From: Hexactinellida sp. DTS-2022
Lineage: Eukaryota > Porifera > Hexactinellida
Length of the DNA: 64,000 nt
Reading direction: 5' to 3'
Assembly (NCBI GenBank): GCA_028753945.1
Contig: JAPNXP010000016.1
Location: forward strand, 744,001-808,000
In this document: piece after piece, positions 9,637 through 22,048 of the stretch
Numbering within the stretch: position 1 is the stretch's first letter
Layout: each line of letters opens with the position of its first letter
The notes under the pieces: generated by a model
Database searches by the model: none
What the model was told of the DNA's origin: nothing
Seen by the model: the letters and a program-made list of their open reading frames with translations, nothing else
Position numbers and translations under genes: made by a program

Positions 9637-10590
9637 TCTATATTATTAAATCTCGATTGTTGTTTGTTTGTTTGTTTGTGTGTGTGTGTTGTGTGTTTGT
9701 CCGGATTGTATTAAAGTGATGGGGGAATAGAAACCGCGTTAATATATGAGATATAAATTAACTGTCAAATGTTATAATTGGTAAACAAATGTTATAAAGG
9801 TAAACAAGTATTATTATTTCGAATTTCGCATTTATAAATTTATAATATGAATATTTGTTGTTGTTGTTGACACTAATAGGTAAACAAATTAATGAAAATT
9901 CAAAATCAACCTAGAAGTTTGCTCTCAACGGGTATTATAGGTGAACAAGTATGCTGAACACGAATTTGGAATTTATAAATTTATAATATGAATATTTGTT
10001 GTTGTTGTTGACACAAAATAGGTAAAAAAATTAATGAAAATTCAAAATCAACCTAGAAGTTTGCTTTCAACGGGTATTATAGGTGAACAAGTATGCTGAA
10101 CACGAATTTGGAATTTATAAATTTATAATATGAATATTTGTTGTTGTTGTTGACACAAAATAGGTAAACAAATTAATGAAATTCAAAATCAACCTAGAAG
10201 TTAGCTTTCAACGGGTATTATAGGTAAACAAGTGTGTTGAACACGATTTTCGCGTTAAAAATTTAGAATATGAATATTTGTTGTTGTTGTTTACACAAAT
10301 AGGTAAACAAATTAATGAAAATCAAAATCAACCTAGAAGTTAGCTTTCAACGGGTATTATAGGTAAACAAGTGTGTTGAACACGATTTTCGCGTTAAAAA
10401 TTTATAATATGAATATTTGTTGTTGTTGTTTACACAAATAGGTAAACAAATTAATGAAAATTTAAAATCATGACGTCCCTTTCTACCATTTTCATGGTAG
10501 AAAGTGTGAGGAGTAAGGCCGCATAGCGGCCGTTAACTTGAGGTGCGTAGCACCGATCTGTCGCAAAGCGACCGAAACCGAAGGGTTCGT
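9637..10590 (+). mobile_element. Helitron-like non-autonomous element
   Basis: Starts TCTATATTATTAAATCTCG after an A, followed by a GT-rich tract and TTTGTCCGGATTGTATTAAA. The body holds about five tandem copies of a roughly 142-bp unit that contains TTGTTGTTGTTG, AGGTAAACAAATTAATG and CAACGGGTATTATAGGT. The 3' end has three hairpins: GGCCGCATAGCGGCC, GGTGCGTAGCACC and GTCGCAAAGCGAC. It finishes ACCGAAGGGTTCGTA with T next. It has the same build as the element at 319-978 in the opposite direction. It carries no protein. Confidence 0.6.
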
Positions 10591-10774
10591 ATCATGTAAA
10601 AATGCATCATAAGTTCAAACCAGGTACATATGTATATACTATTGACAATGATAATTTGTACATAAGTTGAAGAATTTCGTGATATAAATGATTATTAAAA
10701 TGTGTGATCCATGAATCACCCATTAATTAAACAACAAGGGAACATTCCAGCATACGTAATCATACTTATTATAT

Positions 10775-11015
10775 AAGAGCCCTTCGGTCTCGGTCGCATC
10801 GCGACGTATAACTCAACCGCTTTTTTCAAAATAGACAATAAATATTTCCATTAAAAGTTAGAAAAAATCTAATTCGAGGTCAACACACTTACTTGTTTAC
10901 CTATAATCCCCGTTTGAAGTTAGCCCTATATCTTTAATACAATCCGGACAACAAACAAACTAACAAACAGTGTCAAACACACAAACAACAATTTAGTTTT
11001 AATAATATACGTAGA
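10775..11015 (-). mobile_element. Minimal Helitron-like element, about 241 bp
   Basis: On the minus strand it starts TCTACGTATATTATTAAAAC after an A, keeps the GT-rich head and TTGTCCGGATTGTATTAAAG, and ends in hairpin GTCGCGATGCGAC, CGAGACCGAAGGGCTCTTA, then T. The body repeats are missing. It is the smallest copy here that keeps both ends, so it marks what the ends must contain. Confidence 0.55.
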
Positions 11016-11182
11016 TATATTTTACAAAAATTCAATAGATTACATGATATGAACAATGGAATGAAAGATTGAGTGTTTGACGCTCCATGGTGTTGCAGAG
11101 GCACCAATTTACGCCATATATTGCTTTTAATAAACAAATAAATTGTCACATTTTGATACAAATTTTGATTTTATGGTTTGGT

Positions 11183-11319
11183 TCAGTGAATGATTATCCG
11201 AACTTCGATTAACCGATTTACTCAATACTCCCTATGTTAACCCATAAATTAATTCAGCCAATATTATCCGAATGTCTTGACTGGTCCCGGCGAGTTCGGA
11301 TAATCGCGGGTGCATTGTA
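11183..11319. mobile_element. MITE, Tc1/mariner-like
   Basis: Inverted ends around GATTATCCGAACTTCG (left) and CGAGTTCGGATAATCGCG (right) bound about 137 bp. The right border is TA. No coding capacity. Confidence 0.5.
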
Positions 11320-11576
11320 TAGCGATTGTCCCTCTACATATTTCTAACTGCTCGAGGTGCTAACAGGTAATAAAAGGGGGACAGAGACGCAGCCAGATTA
11401 TTGCATTTGAGACACAAACAGCCCCTAAATAACCACTAGTATAATACCACCCGGCTGGAGATGATAAGAACTTAAGTTGGCCGGAACAATACAAATTTCT
11501 TTTCCCGGGCCTAGCTTGATAAAATTATTAGGAGAAAATAATTTAAAATCTAATATCGATGATTCGAAAAATGCCG

Positions 11577-11649
11577 TATTACCTTGAATAGTAGCCTCCA
11601 TGAGGGGGCTAAAATTTAATAATCGGCTAGGCTACTATTCGAGGTAATA
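11577..11649. mobile_element. Very short inverted-repeat element
   Basis: Ends TATTACCTTGAATAGTAGCC and GGCTACTATTCGAGGTAATA are inverted with one mismatch over 20 bp and enclose about 33 bp. It is a tiny MITE or a stable hairpin. Confidence 0.6.
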
Positions 11650-12069
11650 AGGTAGATAATGATCAAGTGTTCTATAGTTACGCGGCCGCGGGGATGTTTG
11701 AAGTAGTTGTACATCTGGTATTTGAATAATAATATAATACAACGATATCCAATCGATGCGATTATCGATTGAATCTTCTAGCACAAATATCTTTGTGGCA
11801 ATTCTCCCTAATATCTTTGTGGCAATTCTCCCGAAAGAGAGGTATTCATTTTGACCGATAGTGTGGAAATGATAAAAAGCTAGGAATAAATTAAAAATTA
11901 GGGTAATAAAATTAATAAACAATGAGTTCAAAATAATCGTATAAATGTTATTGTCATAAATTGTTCATTTAAATAGTCGTCTTTATTATACCAGCTTAGT
12001 TCTTAAACAGTAAATATGAAAACGAATTTCGTATTTACAAATTATAATAGGAATATAGTGAACTGTAGT

Positions 12070-12122
12070 AGAGATGCACCGGATCCACTTTATTGAGATC
12101 CGGTCGGATCTGGTGCATCCCT
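12070..12122. mobile_element. Short palindromic MITE
   Basis: Inverted ends AGAGATGCACCGGATCC and GGATCTGGTGCATCCCT form a 53-bp near-palindrome. It has the look of a hAT-derived foldback, but no target duplication is visible. Confidence 0.5.
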
Positions 12123-12125
12123 AAA

Positions 12126-12283
12126 CTATCGTTATAACGAAGTGCTTGGGATCTGTAAATCCCTTCGTTATATCCGGATAATAATTAATGCATTTAGTGT
12201 AAGTGCTTTGGGGGAAAATCTCCATTCCGTTGAAAGCAGTTATTTCGTTATATCCGACTTCGTTACAACGGGAGTTCACTGTA
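12126..12283. mobile_element. MITE, Tc1/mariner-like
   Basis: Left CTATCGTTATAACGAAGTG and right CTTCGTTACAACGGGAGTTC before ACTGTA are inverted. The same end (ACAGTGAACTCCGGTTATAA) occurs alone near 59022. Confidence 0.5.
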
Positions 12284-12335
12284 TTTATTGTTGTCAGTGA
12301 CACTTTGTGACGAAATAGGCAAACAAGTTGTCAAG

Positions 12336-12838
12336 TACAGTGCAACCTCTATAAGTGGGGTCTCTATAAATGGGGAACCTCCATAAGTGGGGAATTTTTT
12401 TACCATATTCGTATATATCCATACAAATGAACCTCTATAAGCGGGGAAGTGGGGAATGGGGGACCATAAATTTCAAGGAGTTTTTATCTCCATACAAAAC
12501 AACCTCCATAAATGGGGGGAATGGACAAATCCTAACATGATTCTTATAAAATAATACAATATTTCCAATAAATCGACTCAAAAGTTCTACAGAAAAATAT
12601 TTTCGATTGATCTACTCTGATGTTTTTAGAAGAAATCACCTAGCGTAGATCAGCAGTTAGCTAAATTGTCATAATATACAAATAAGAACTAGAACGTGCA
12701 TTAATGTGTGTGTTATATGAATATTTTGTATAATATAGCATATATAATGTTTTTCCAATTGAATTTTATAACCGGGGAATGGGGGGCAATTGAAATTTTC
12801 CCCGTCCCAGCTCCCCCACTTATAGAGGTTCCACTGTA
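12336..12838. mobile_element. MITE, Tc1/mariner-like, about 500 bp
   Basis: Ends TACAGTGCAACCTCTATAAG and CTTATAGAGGTTCCACTGTA are inverted, with TA at both borders. Inside are repeats of ATAAGTGGGG and CCTCCATAA. No transposase. Confidence 0.75.
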
Positions 12839-13775
12839 TTACACTTCACCTAAAGACTAGCTTTCGACAAATTTACTGGTTATAGCATTTGCCGAATAGA
12901 AATTGTTTACTGGCACATAAGATAATGTTTGTTGTTAAGTTGAAGTAGGGGCGGCGGGAGGGTGGGGCCAGGTGGGGCCTGAATTTGGGCGTGTCCCACC
13001 TGAGGTGGGACACAGGCTTAAATTAATGTTAGTGTGACCCACCTGAGGTAGGCTGTGCCCCACCAGTGGTACCTCGCAACTAATAATAACAGATTTTAAT
13101 GAATAAACGAGACCGCGTAGCGTTTGAGTGATCATACAATTGAAATTTTGAATACTTATTCAATGTTATAACTGTTGTTAAGTCAATTAATTAACAAGGA
13201 AAAAGTATTAACCAATTAAGTAATGGACCTTGGGATTTAGAAAGAAATCCCGGGATTCAATTCCCAGAAATATATCTGGTCCCGGGATTCTAACCCCTAT
13301 TTACATAAAATAAATTTGGATTTTCACCAATATTTTGGAAACTTGGTTTGAAAAAGTGCTACTTATGTGTTGCATAAAGAACCCGTGTAAGAGTGATTAC
13401 TGGTATAAATTAAGCCGGAACGAATTTGCTATGGATAGACAAACCCATGGCCATAGAAATGATTTACACTCTAAATTTTGTCCGGAACTAGTTTGTTAAA
13501 TGAACAATTTATGACCGGAATCAATTTGCAGCCAGAACACATATGTCATAACAAAATGAACAAAAGTAGATGATACTTTTCTTAGTAGTTTATAGTTGGG
13601 TATTTCCAACACCAATGCAAAATTTAAAGTCTGTAGCTCTTACCAATTTCCTCAATCAATTCCGGAAAAAATTTAGTGATAATATATTGAAATATACAAG
13701 ATAAACCTTTGTATTTTGCACGTTAATTATCTACGTAAATGATAAATTAGATAACTAATTAAAAGTTTGCTAACT
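12839..13775. other. Intergenic, no gene seen
   Basis: Contains a GC-richer patch (12950-13070) with repeated CACCTGAGGT and GTGGGACA motifs, then AT-rich sequence. No supportable gene, RNA or complete element. Confidence 0.45.
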
Positions 13776-13930
13776 CAGGGTTTTTTTTAAGGTTGAGACC
13801 TTGGTGTAATTCAGCAGCGGCCGTGGTGTAACTCAACACTGCAGCAGCTGCGGCCGACCCGAATCGTGGTGTAACTTCCCAAAATCTTGGTGGCATTTTG
13901 CCACCAAGAAGACCCTTAAAAAAAACCCTG
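13776..13930. mobile_element. hAT MITE with perfect 8-bp target duplication
   Basis: Ends CAGGGTTTTTTTTAAGG and CCTTAAAAAAAACCCTG are inverted. The 8 bp on each side (13768-13775 and 13931-13938) are both TGCTAACT. The interior has repeated TGGTGTAA motifs and GC-rich CAGCGGCCG/GCGGCCGAC patches. Confidence 0.88.
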
Positions 13931-14006
13931 TGCTAACTAATAATATAAATGTATTATATAATAATTTTGAAACCATAATTATAAACAACTGAAGCCATAA
14001 ATGGTA

Positions 14007-14584
14007 AATCGCCTACATCTTGTTTTGACGGAAATGGACTCCCTACAGATTTGGACCGGGGGGTCCATTTCCGTCAAATATGTAAAATATAGAGTGTTTT
14101 ACGGATTTGGACCCCCCTTTACAGATTTGGACCCCCCCTTTAACTTGATAATCAAGTCATCACTATTGAGCCTTTACTTCCAGTTTGTCATCATACGTGC
14201 TTACTTCCCAACTCTCTTGATACGACTCTTTATTTGAACATTTCTGTAAATTTGTCTGTCATTTATCAATTCACTAACAACAAGATATACTGAGCACTCA
14301 AGTTAATAATTGTGTATACCTGTGAAACTCAGGCCCCTTGATTATAGGCAATTCCAAAAATTAGAGAAATTAATGAAAAATACGAAGTAAATTGAGTTTT
14401 AGTAAACTCATAAGCTAAGGACTTTTTAATAACTCAAGTTATTTACTATGTTAATAAAGGGGGGTCCAAATCCGTAAAACACTATCTCTATTTTACATAT
14501 TTGACGGAAATGGACCCCCCGGTCCAAATCTGTAGGGGGGTCCATTTCCGTCAAAACAGTCTCCCGCGGGAGATGTTGGCGATT
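14007..14584. mobile_element. MITE with long compound inverted ends
   Basis: The left arm (14007-14140) returns inverted at 14456-14584. It contains TTTTGACGGAAATGGAC, GGGGGGTCCATTTCCGTC and TTTACGGATTTGGACCCC. Each arm is itself partly palindromic, and the right arm has an extra CCCGCGGGAGAC. The outer AATCGCC(T/A)ACATCT is also inverted. Superfamily not assigned. Confidence 0.6.
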
Positions 14585-14773
14585 CGACAACATCTCCCAT
14601 AACATGAACAATCGTATAGATTAAGTTGAGAAGCCCAATTCCCAAATACATTAATATAATAACTATTTCAGTAAAAACAATATAATATTGCATTGTATAT
14701 AAAGTATAAGTATTATATTAATTAACACAAATAGTATAATATGTCTATATTTGTATAAGAATTTCCGTATTGA

Positions 14774-17700
14774 TTATTTTTTTAAAATAATCGGTAAAGA
14801 AGAAACATATGATTTAGAAATGTTAAAATTTGGAGATTGCTTCTTCTTGCTATAACTTTTTTCAGAACTAACAATTGGAAATACATTGAATCTATTGTGC
14901 ACGCTAGACCTTAGAGGCGTTGTATTCAAATTCATTTGAGTATTATCTGAGCTCAATTCATTTGGAATAAAAATATGAATGTTGTCAGATAATGAGCCTT
15001 CATCTTTAGTGTATATCACAAGGCGTTTTTTATTTTCAATAGATGATTCATTCGTACCTAGTATTGGTAATATTGTATGGTGGCGCAAATTTCCGACAGA
15101 AACTGTATTATTCGCTCGAGAGATTTCTTTCAAAGCCACGATGTTACGTTCTGGTAACGAAAGAGCCATACAATCCTTTTTCGCTTCGATCAACACTTCA
15201 CGGCTTGGTGGCATTAGTAACTTTCGCCTAGGCATCAATGTTATAAGGGTATCAGACTGGTACGATTTGGTCCGTTTCAATAATAGGGGTGCAGATTGGT
15301 TGGTGCAAAAAATGGCATGTGGGTAGTTTATATTTGTTTCAAGAATCTCGGCAGTTTCTTTCAGCTCACGCTGCATTACATCATACAAATGACAACGCCA
15401 ATTTTTTTGAATGATTCGAGCAGCTTTCTCACGGGATTTAAAACGTATTTCTTCGATGAAATTATCGCGTTTTCTACGACATCTCAATCTCATCCATTGA
15501 CGTACAGTTCTTTGTATTATCTGCGCGGAATTAACTTTCTGTTGCAGATTCTTAATTAAGTAATACTGTTCAGTAATAGTAATTCGTCTCTGTCTACTTC
15601 TTTGGACAATTTCAAGGTTCTCTTGGCGTTTTGTAAATAGAAATTTCTCTCTTCTCCTTTCCAATTCCCTCTGTAAGAACTCAAACCATACACATTTATT
15701 TTCTCCCAATTTCCTGCGGAGTAGAAGAGAATTTTCAAGCCTCTTTCGGTGTTCATTTTCAAATCGTTTTGCTTGCTCTTCATTAGATTCTTGTTGTTTC
15801 TTACGTAATGAACTGCGCCATGGGCTTATGATTAACGAATCAGAGAAGTCTAAATCTTTAGCTGTGAATGTTCCGATCTGGCAAGTTTTTATATTAGCTA
15901 AATAAATGTAATTGATAGAATCAATGTACAGGTTGTGCATCCTGATCTCGCGAAATTTAGCGAGATCATGAAAAAAATGTTTACGTTGGAGATAACCACG
16001 GAAAAATGCTTGAATAACAGTTGCATTCAAGTTTTTAAGTTTCAAGTCTTTGTAATATAAACGAGCATGAAAAGCTCTAAAATTGGCAGAAATAACTGTT
16101 ACGGCAGAAGCGAATGTTTTCAACAGAGCCAAGCGTATTTTCGCCTGAAAACAACGGACGTAGCTTTGAATAACGATGACTGCATTCATTCTTAATTCAT
16201 TATTCGTGAGAGCAGAGTGCTTCTTCAAAACATCAACAATTTCCAATTGTCTATTGTTTGTAGCTAAATCTAGGCAGGTATCAAAATTAAAGTCAACTAG
16301 CTGTAAGTGCAAATACGCACCATATTCACAGAATAAATGTACTATCTCAGTATTTCCTTTTAGAATGGCATGATGTATAGGCGCCAATCCAGCAGCATCA
16401 GTAGCATTTAATAGCGTTCCCATCAAAGGAGAGTTTAACAAAATCTCAACTAGCACTTTTTCTCCCATCTGTGCTGTAAAATGCAAAGCATTCAACCCAT
16501 CCTGTGTAACAATATTAACACACTGTGGATGTACAGCCAGCAATTCGAGTACATCTGCACTGCAGTGTCTAACGGCCATGATAAGAGGTGAGAGCATATC
16601 CTGTCTGTCTGGTATTAAAACTGAGGCGTTAAATTGTATTAATAAAAGCGCAGCTTCGAGATTATTAGTCTGACAGCAAATATGAAGGGCATTGAATCCT
16701 GTGGCATTTAAAATATTAGCGTCCGCGCCTGTTTGCAGTAGAATACGCATAATTTCTAGCGACTGCGTAGATAAGAGAGTATATAGGAGGCAACTATTTT
16801 CTTGTATATCAACGGTGTTGATCTGAGCTGCTATTTCTACGTGTGATAGTAAGGCATTCAAAATTTGAACATTTCCTAATACAGAGGCATACATTAGAGG
16901 AGTACGAAAGTCATGATCAGGAAGATGGCTTGGTAATTCCTGCAATAGAAATGCATTTACAGAATCGATATATTGATACTTTACAGCATAATGTAACGCA
17001 GTCAACCCTTCAGCATCAAAAACAGAATCCAGTGCTTTCTGAGACAAAAGAGCTTCAACTAAAACACCTGCCCCAGATATAGCGGCGTAGTGTAGGGAAG
17101 ATCGCCCATATGAATCACGAGAATCAATCAGTAGCCCCCGGTTGTGAAGCAGGTTCAATACAATATGAGATAGGTTGTATTCACATGCTATATGTAGGAG
17201 AGATCTACCTTCTCCGTCTTGCTTGTTCAATATCTCGGGCTGTGTATTAAGTAAGGCCTCAATACAGTTAGTGGTCGGGTTGTCAACAGTCCAATGAAAG
17301 GCAGTTTTACATTCAATATCTTCTTGCAGAAAATTGTGACCTAAAGGATACATTAATTATTAATGTATACAGTAGAGCCTCTGAACAACGGACACCTTGG
17401 GACCGGAACCGTTGTCCGTTATTTAGAGGTTCTCCGCTATTTAGATTGTCCGTTATGGGAGGCTCCACTGTATACCCAACTATGAATTCTTGAAACAGTC
17501 GTTGTATACAAGAAATTATCCAGGAGCGCGAAAAGCACTTTTTGGCATATGAAAAGGGGAAAATATATATTTATGAACCCGTTAATCTCAAATCACCTAT
17601 CATTAGTTAGGTTAATGACTTAGGCGAATGAAAATTTGATTGCACGAGGATTAGGAACGTATTCCCAAATGGCTGTACATACAAGACAAAGGTTTATCTG

Positions 17701-20700
17701 TGTTTGTCGAAAATAAACTAATAGAAACCCTACAATAGGGATCGAATGGGGGTATAATTTTTATAATTCGGCCAGGACAGGGGCTTGGGTTAATAAAATG
17801 TTATATTCTACATTACTATTTTTAATATGCTTAATATATTATTTAGCTGATTTAACTTAGGACCTATGAGTATATTTGAAAGTCAATTAATACTTAGTAG
17901 TTGATGCGAATTTTGGATGTGCACAATTATAAAATATCCTCTGGTGTACATGTTCACGAACTCCAGGGGCTGGTCAACCGGGACAAGAGTTTAATGCAAT
18001 TTATGAAATAATCTGCCTGAATGAAAGCCTGTTTACAGTTGGACCTCTGGAGCCGCGATCGATTCATAGCCTATAAGCTAAATCATATCATATATTGAAA
18101 AATAAATATTGGTTAATAAGCGATCTGTCACCTAGTGACCCTTTTTTCAACATATGTAATTCGTTTGGCTCATAACTGAAATAGGAAATAGGATAAAGGG
18201 AAAAAGCAATCGATCTAAAACAAGTTACATGCACCTTCGTTGTCCTATGTTTAATACAGTATTGGAATATATACGAGGGATATATCTAGCATATATATCA
18301 TATACAGGGTTGATAAAAATCATAATTTTTTAAAAAAAATCAAAAAAATCCGATTTTTTTGATTTAAATCAGATTTTTTTGATTTAAATCAGAATTTGGA
18401 TTTTAATTGTTGTTTTTTTGCAATCTATATCACACTGGCGTATATTTTTTGGCAAATAGATTAATTACATTGTTAATGACTCATTATCAATGTAATTTGA
18501 CTCATTATCAATGTATTTCTGTTTTTTTCCGCAGAAAACAATAGACATAAAAAATCTGATTTAAATAAAAAAAGTCTGATTTAAATCAAAAAAGTCCGAC
18601 TTTTTGATTTAAATCAGACTTCTTTGATTAAAATCAGATTTTTGATTTAAATCATGATTTAAATCAATGATTTAAATCACTTGATTTAAATCAAACAACC
18701 CTGAGATTCATATATATCCTGGCATTTCCTGGAAACGGATTTAAGCTCTTAATTCGTTTTCTACAGAGAGTGAGAAAGTGAAGGTTTTCATGTTTGATAT
18801 CCATATACGTATTCAAATATATAATACAGGCATTGAAGTCGATTTTCTAACTTTTCTGAGAATCCCTGGGGAGCAGTCATGATGACATATCCCATTTTTT
18901 CCTGCGGCAGCAACAGGAACACGTAATTGCTTGTCATTTGTAATAGAAAAAGAACCACAATTTTAACTGAATAAGAACTACAGTGTTTATTTCCATTTAC
19001 AGGTTTTATGCAGGAAACTACGTTTCAAAGAGCCAATTTTCAAAGTTTTCCGGGGGAAGTATGCTCCCGAAAAAAGGCTCGAGCTTTCCCCTTAAAACCT
19101 CGAGCCTACATACACCTTTGGTATAAATTTAATTATTCTATAATATTTTGATTATCTTCATTAATTAAAAGTTATCGTTCAGGCTTAGAGTTACCGTGAC
19201 TAGGGGAAATCTAGAGAATTTGTGCTTGTTCTGAACAGAGTATTAGACAGTAATTTGTAAATACGCTCATAATCCTTGTCTGATCTAATTTTCATATGCC
19301 TAAATTACAAATTAATGTTATGGTTAGGAGAGGATTCCAAATTTTCGCGCTCCTAAATTCAAATTTTCAGAAATCATTTTCCAAAAGGAGCGTCTCGCGC
19401 TCCTGGATAATTCCCTGGATCTGAGACCTGCACCCCTACCCCCGAACCGACGCTTATGCTTAGGCGGTGCTTTAGGAAGGGATATGATATGCTACAATTT
19501 GACTTACTTGGGATATGGAAACCTAAAGGACGCGTTAGGCATAAAACTAGAGATGACAAGTTGCGACAATTGAACCTACCAAAGTGATAGAAATATTCCA
19601 TCGAACTTTGCCATAACACTGAGCAAATATGTAAACTACACTTCCCTACCAAAAGTATTCAAAATCCAAATTCCCATATAAAATAGCAATATAGTGTGTC
19701 TAGAAAAATGTATATTGAATTCGTATTATATGGGATATTGCAATTTGATTCCAAATTCTTTTTCTACGCATTCGAATTATCCATAGCAGTAGCCTTCACC
19801 TCTGTTAGCCACTGATTATGTTGGAAATTTCCATTCTATGCCAGCCACTATGTGCCACTTGTTCCCACTTTGTACCATGTTGGCAATTGGAAGAATGGTA
19901 CATGGTGCCACCGGATGATAATTTTCAAACTAATCAATATGTAATTGAGATGAAAGCTTCTACAAAGGTCAATTCGGATGCGTTGAAAACGATTCTACAC
20001 CCTCATGCAATTACGCACATGATCACATGTATATTTGTTCCTATAATGGTGAAAAGATATAACAGCTCTTATAACCAGCTTAATTATAAACGCATATTAC
20101 GTCGTTCATAATAAAATGTTTTTATAAGTTATAACTGGTTTACATACGTATATAAGAACAAATCAGTTATAACTTATAACAATCTTCTCGTAACAACCTT
20201 ATAATACAACATAATCCAGAGGTATATCAGAACTCTCGTAAGAATTATCAAGAGTTCTGATCATCGAAATTCGGATAAGAGTGAGAGTTGTATAACTGTT
20301 TTAAATAATAAATTATAAAATTGGAACTTACGATTTGCTTACGGACTGAACTAACCTTCTCTAGCTAACACCTCTATATGCTGTGCATTTGAGTACTGTA
20401 CAGCCACGAAAACAGGCGATGTTCCCTCAAAGTCTAAGATCTCAGTCTGGCCCATTATAGAATTAGCATAAACTAACAGCTGTTTCAGTGCTTTAACTGA
20501 TTTGCTAGCACAGGCCCAGTGGATTGGGGTTCTACCAAACGAATCAATGCAAGACCAATCTGATGCAGATTGCAGGAGGTATTTGAGAGATTTGAGCTTG
20601 CTGAAAAAGGAAGCGTAGTGTACCGATGTACGTCCATACAGATCAGTTACCTCCTTTTTGGCGCCTAATGGAGTATAAATAAATAAAATACTGTATAATT

Positions 20701-22048
20701 AGATAGTAATGTAATTGACAAAATATAAACGTCACATAATAGTGTAATTACATAAGATTTATTTGTACAAAGGTTTCTGAGTAAAACACTTATTTCGCCT
20801 CTCCAACTGTATTTTACCTGAAATATAAGATATAAATTCAGGTATACAGTTCACCCTCGTTAATTTGAGCATTGCTAATCATTACAAGAGTTTCTATATA
20901 ATTTTGAAAAAGATCAGAATGGGAATGACTATAAAATTTCTCAATAATATTTATCATAACGTAGGTCTGTCGGTTCTATGCGCTCACACACATTTACTAG
21001 GAGTTAATTAATTAACTCCTTTTTTCGAAAAATTTGAAATTTTCAATAGTTGACCCTAACACGAACCGGTTAATACGAATTTCCGGATAAGACGAACAAA
21101 CAGTTCCACAAAATCAAGTCCCTACAATGACTATTCAATGGATATTCCTCAGGATGATACGAACTCCGGAAAAGCGAATAAATTTTTACCGGCCGTTGTT
21201 GCTCGTACGGATTGCCATGGGGTCAAAGTTAATTCACTTTCAATTCAAATTGAAAGTGAAAATTGGATTTTTCTATTTATACCTTCTACCATTAATTCAG
21301 GGCTGTATTAACTCATTTTGAGTTGACACAAGAACTCATTTTCTCTCAGCCAACTCATTCAACTCATCCAGGAAATGAGTTGATTGTTCCAACTCTTATG
21401 CCAATTTTGAATAAGTACTTATTGAATTATAATGTTCATTGATAAATAAGGAGTATTAATTAATAATTAATTTTAAAGCAATAAATTCATAATAATCATA
21501 CTCACTAAAGTGTTCAAATACTCAAATACATGTACCAACTCATTCAACTCATTCATTTTTGCATCACCAACTCATTTAACTCATTCAAAAAAAGTTTTTT
21601 TGCCAACTCAAAATGAGTCGATACAGCCTTGACTGGTCCGGGTGGTCCCCCATGCATACGGGGGTTAAGACTTAAGAGAACAATTTTGTTTCTTAAAATA
21701 AATTTTGAGACACTTAATAACAGTACTACAAATTATCTGAATATACTCACCCAATTCCTGTAGTCTTTCGATACAATCAGGATTATCACTTAGCGTGGCG
21801 TAAATCAATGGTGGAATCCCAAACTGATCCTGTTGGTTTATCGTCAAAAGTCCCTCCACGGTCACTATGTGCATCAGAAGATTGGTGTCCCCCTGCAAAG
21901 CTGCCTTGTGCAAACCTACTACCAGCGTGGAATCCTGTGTGATAGCAGACGAGGATTTCCAACTGTCTACGGATTGCAAAATATTACGCTTGGCCGTTGG
22001 GTGGCCACCAGGTCTAGCAGACATACGTGAAGAGATGTAATGAGACAT
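14774..22048 (-). CDS. INVS: Inversin (nephrocystin-2) homologue, three exons
   Basis: Joined exons 21751-22048, 20356-20664 and 14774-17340 give 1057 residues, close to human inversin (about 1065). Splice sites: donor GG|GTGAGT and acceptor ATTAG|GC for intron 1; donor AAG|GTTAGT and acceptor TTTAG|GTC for intron 2; both introns interrupt a codon after its first base. Exon 1 carries the first ankyrin unit with the inversin-like block QDQFGIPPLIYATLSDNPDC. Ankyrin repeats continue to about residue 580 (for example GRTPIHWACASKS in exon 2, and GRSSLHYAAISGAG). IQ motifs follow at about 591, 643, 809 and 844, then a basic coiled region and a Ser/Asn-rich tail. Inversin sits in the proximal cilium and steers canonical versus planar-polarity Wnt signalling. 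Vertebrate inversins have two IQ motifs, so four is a difference. An ATG at 17353 in the intron sequence is not the start. Confidence 0.92.
17368..17472. mobile_element. Small Tc1/mariner MITE in INVS intron 2
   Basis: Ends TACAGTAGAGCCTC and GAGGCTCCACTGTA with TA borders enclose repeats of GTCCGTTAT. 105 bp. Confidence 0.7.
18305..18703. mobile_element. hAT-like MITE of GATTTAAATC repeats
   Basis: Starts CAGGGTTGATAAAAATC and ends TTTAAATCAAACAACCCTG. The interior is many copies of the self-complementary GATTTAAATC and poly-T/A stretches, so the whole can fold on itself. The flanks (ATCATATA and ATTCATATA close to the end) suggest a decayed target duplication. Confidence 0.65.
20665..21750 (-). 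other. INVS intron 1
   Basis: 1.1-kb intron with GT-AG ends. It holds the MITE at 21298-21631 and, near 21060-21230, a sequence related to 48600-48720 (GAATTTCGGGATAA...TTCACAAAATCAGG type), probably part of a mariner-like element. Confidence 0.85.
21298..21631. mobile_element. MITE, family CAACTCA, long copy
   Basis: Ends CAGGGCTGTATTAACTCATT and AATGAGTCGATACAGCCTTG are inverted. Interior repeats of CCAACTCATTCAACTCATTC match the 120-bp relative at 4536-4655. It lies in INVS intron 1. Confidence 0.65.

Larger units (their letters stand above)
17341..20355 (-). other. INVS intron 2
   Basis: 3.0-kb intron with GT-AG ends. It contains a small mariner MITE at 17368-17472, 27 bp from the acceptor of exon 3, a hAT-like MITE at 18305-18703, and fragments of the GGAGCGCGAAAA repeat family (17520, 19335-19420). 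Short open frames around 19374-19652 and 19818-20111 show no family resemblance. Confidence 0.85.

Noticed and set aside
17341..17353. ATG at 17353 as start of the ankyrin/IQ protein
   Set aside because: It lies upstream of a good acceptor, and two more ankyrin-coding exons join in frame from 20356-20664 and 21751-22048.
19374..19652. Open frame in INVS intron 2
   Set aside because: Built on GGAGCGCG repeat debris, with no similarity to a known family.
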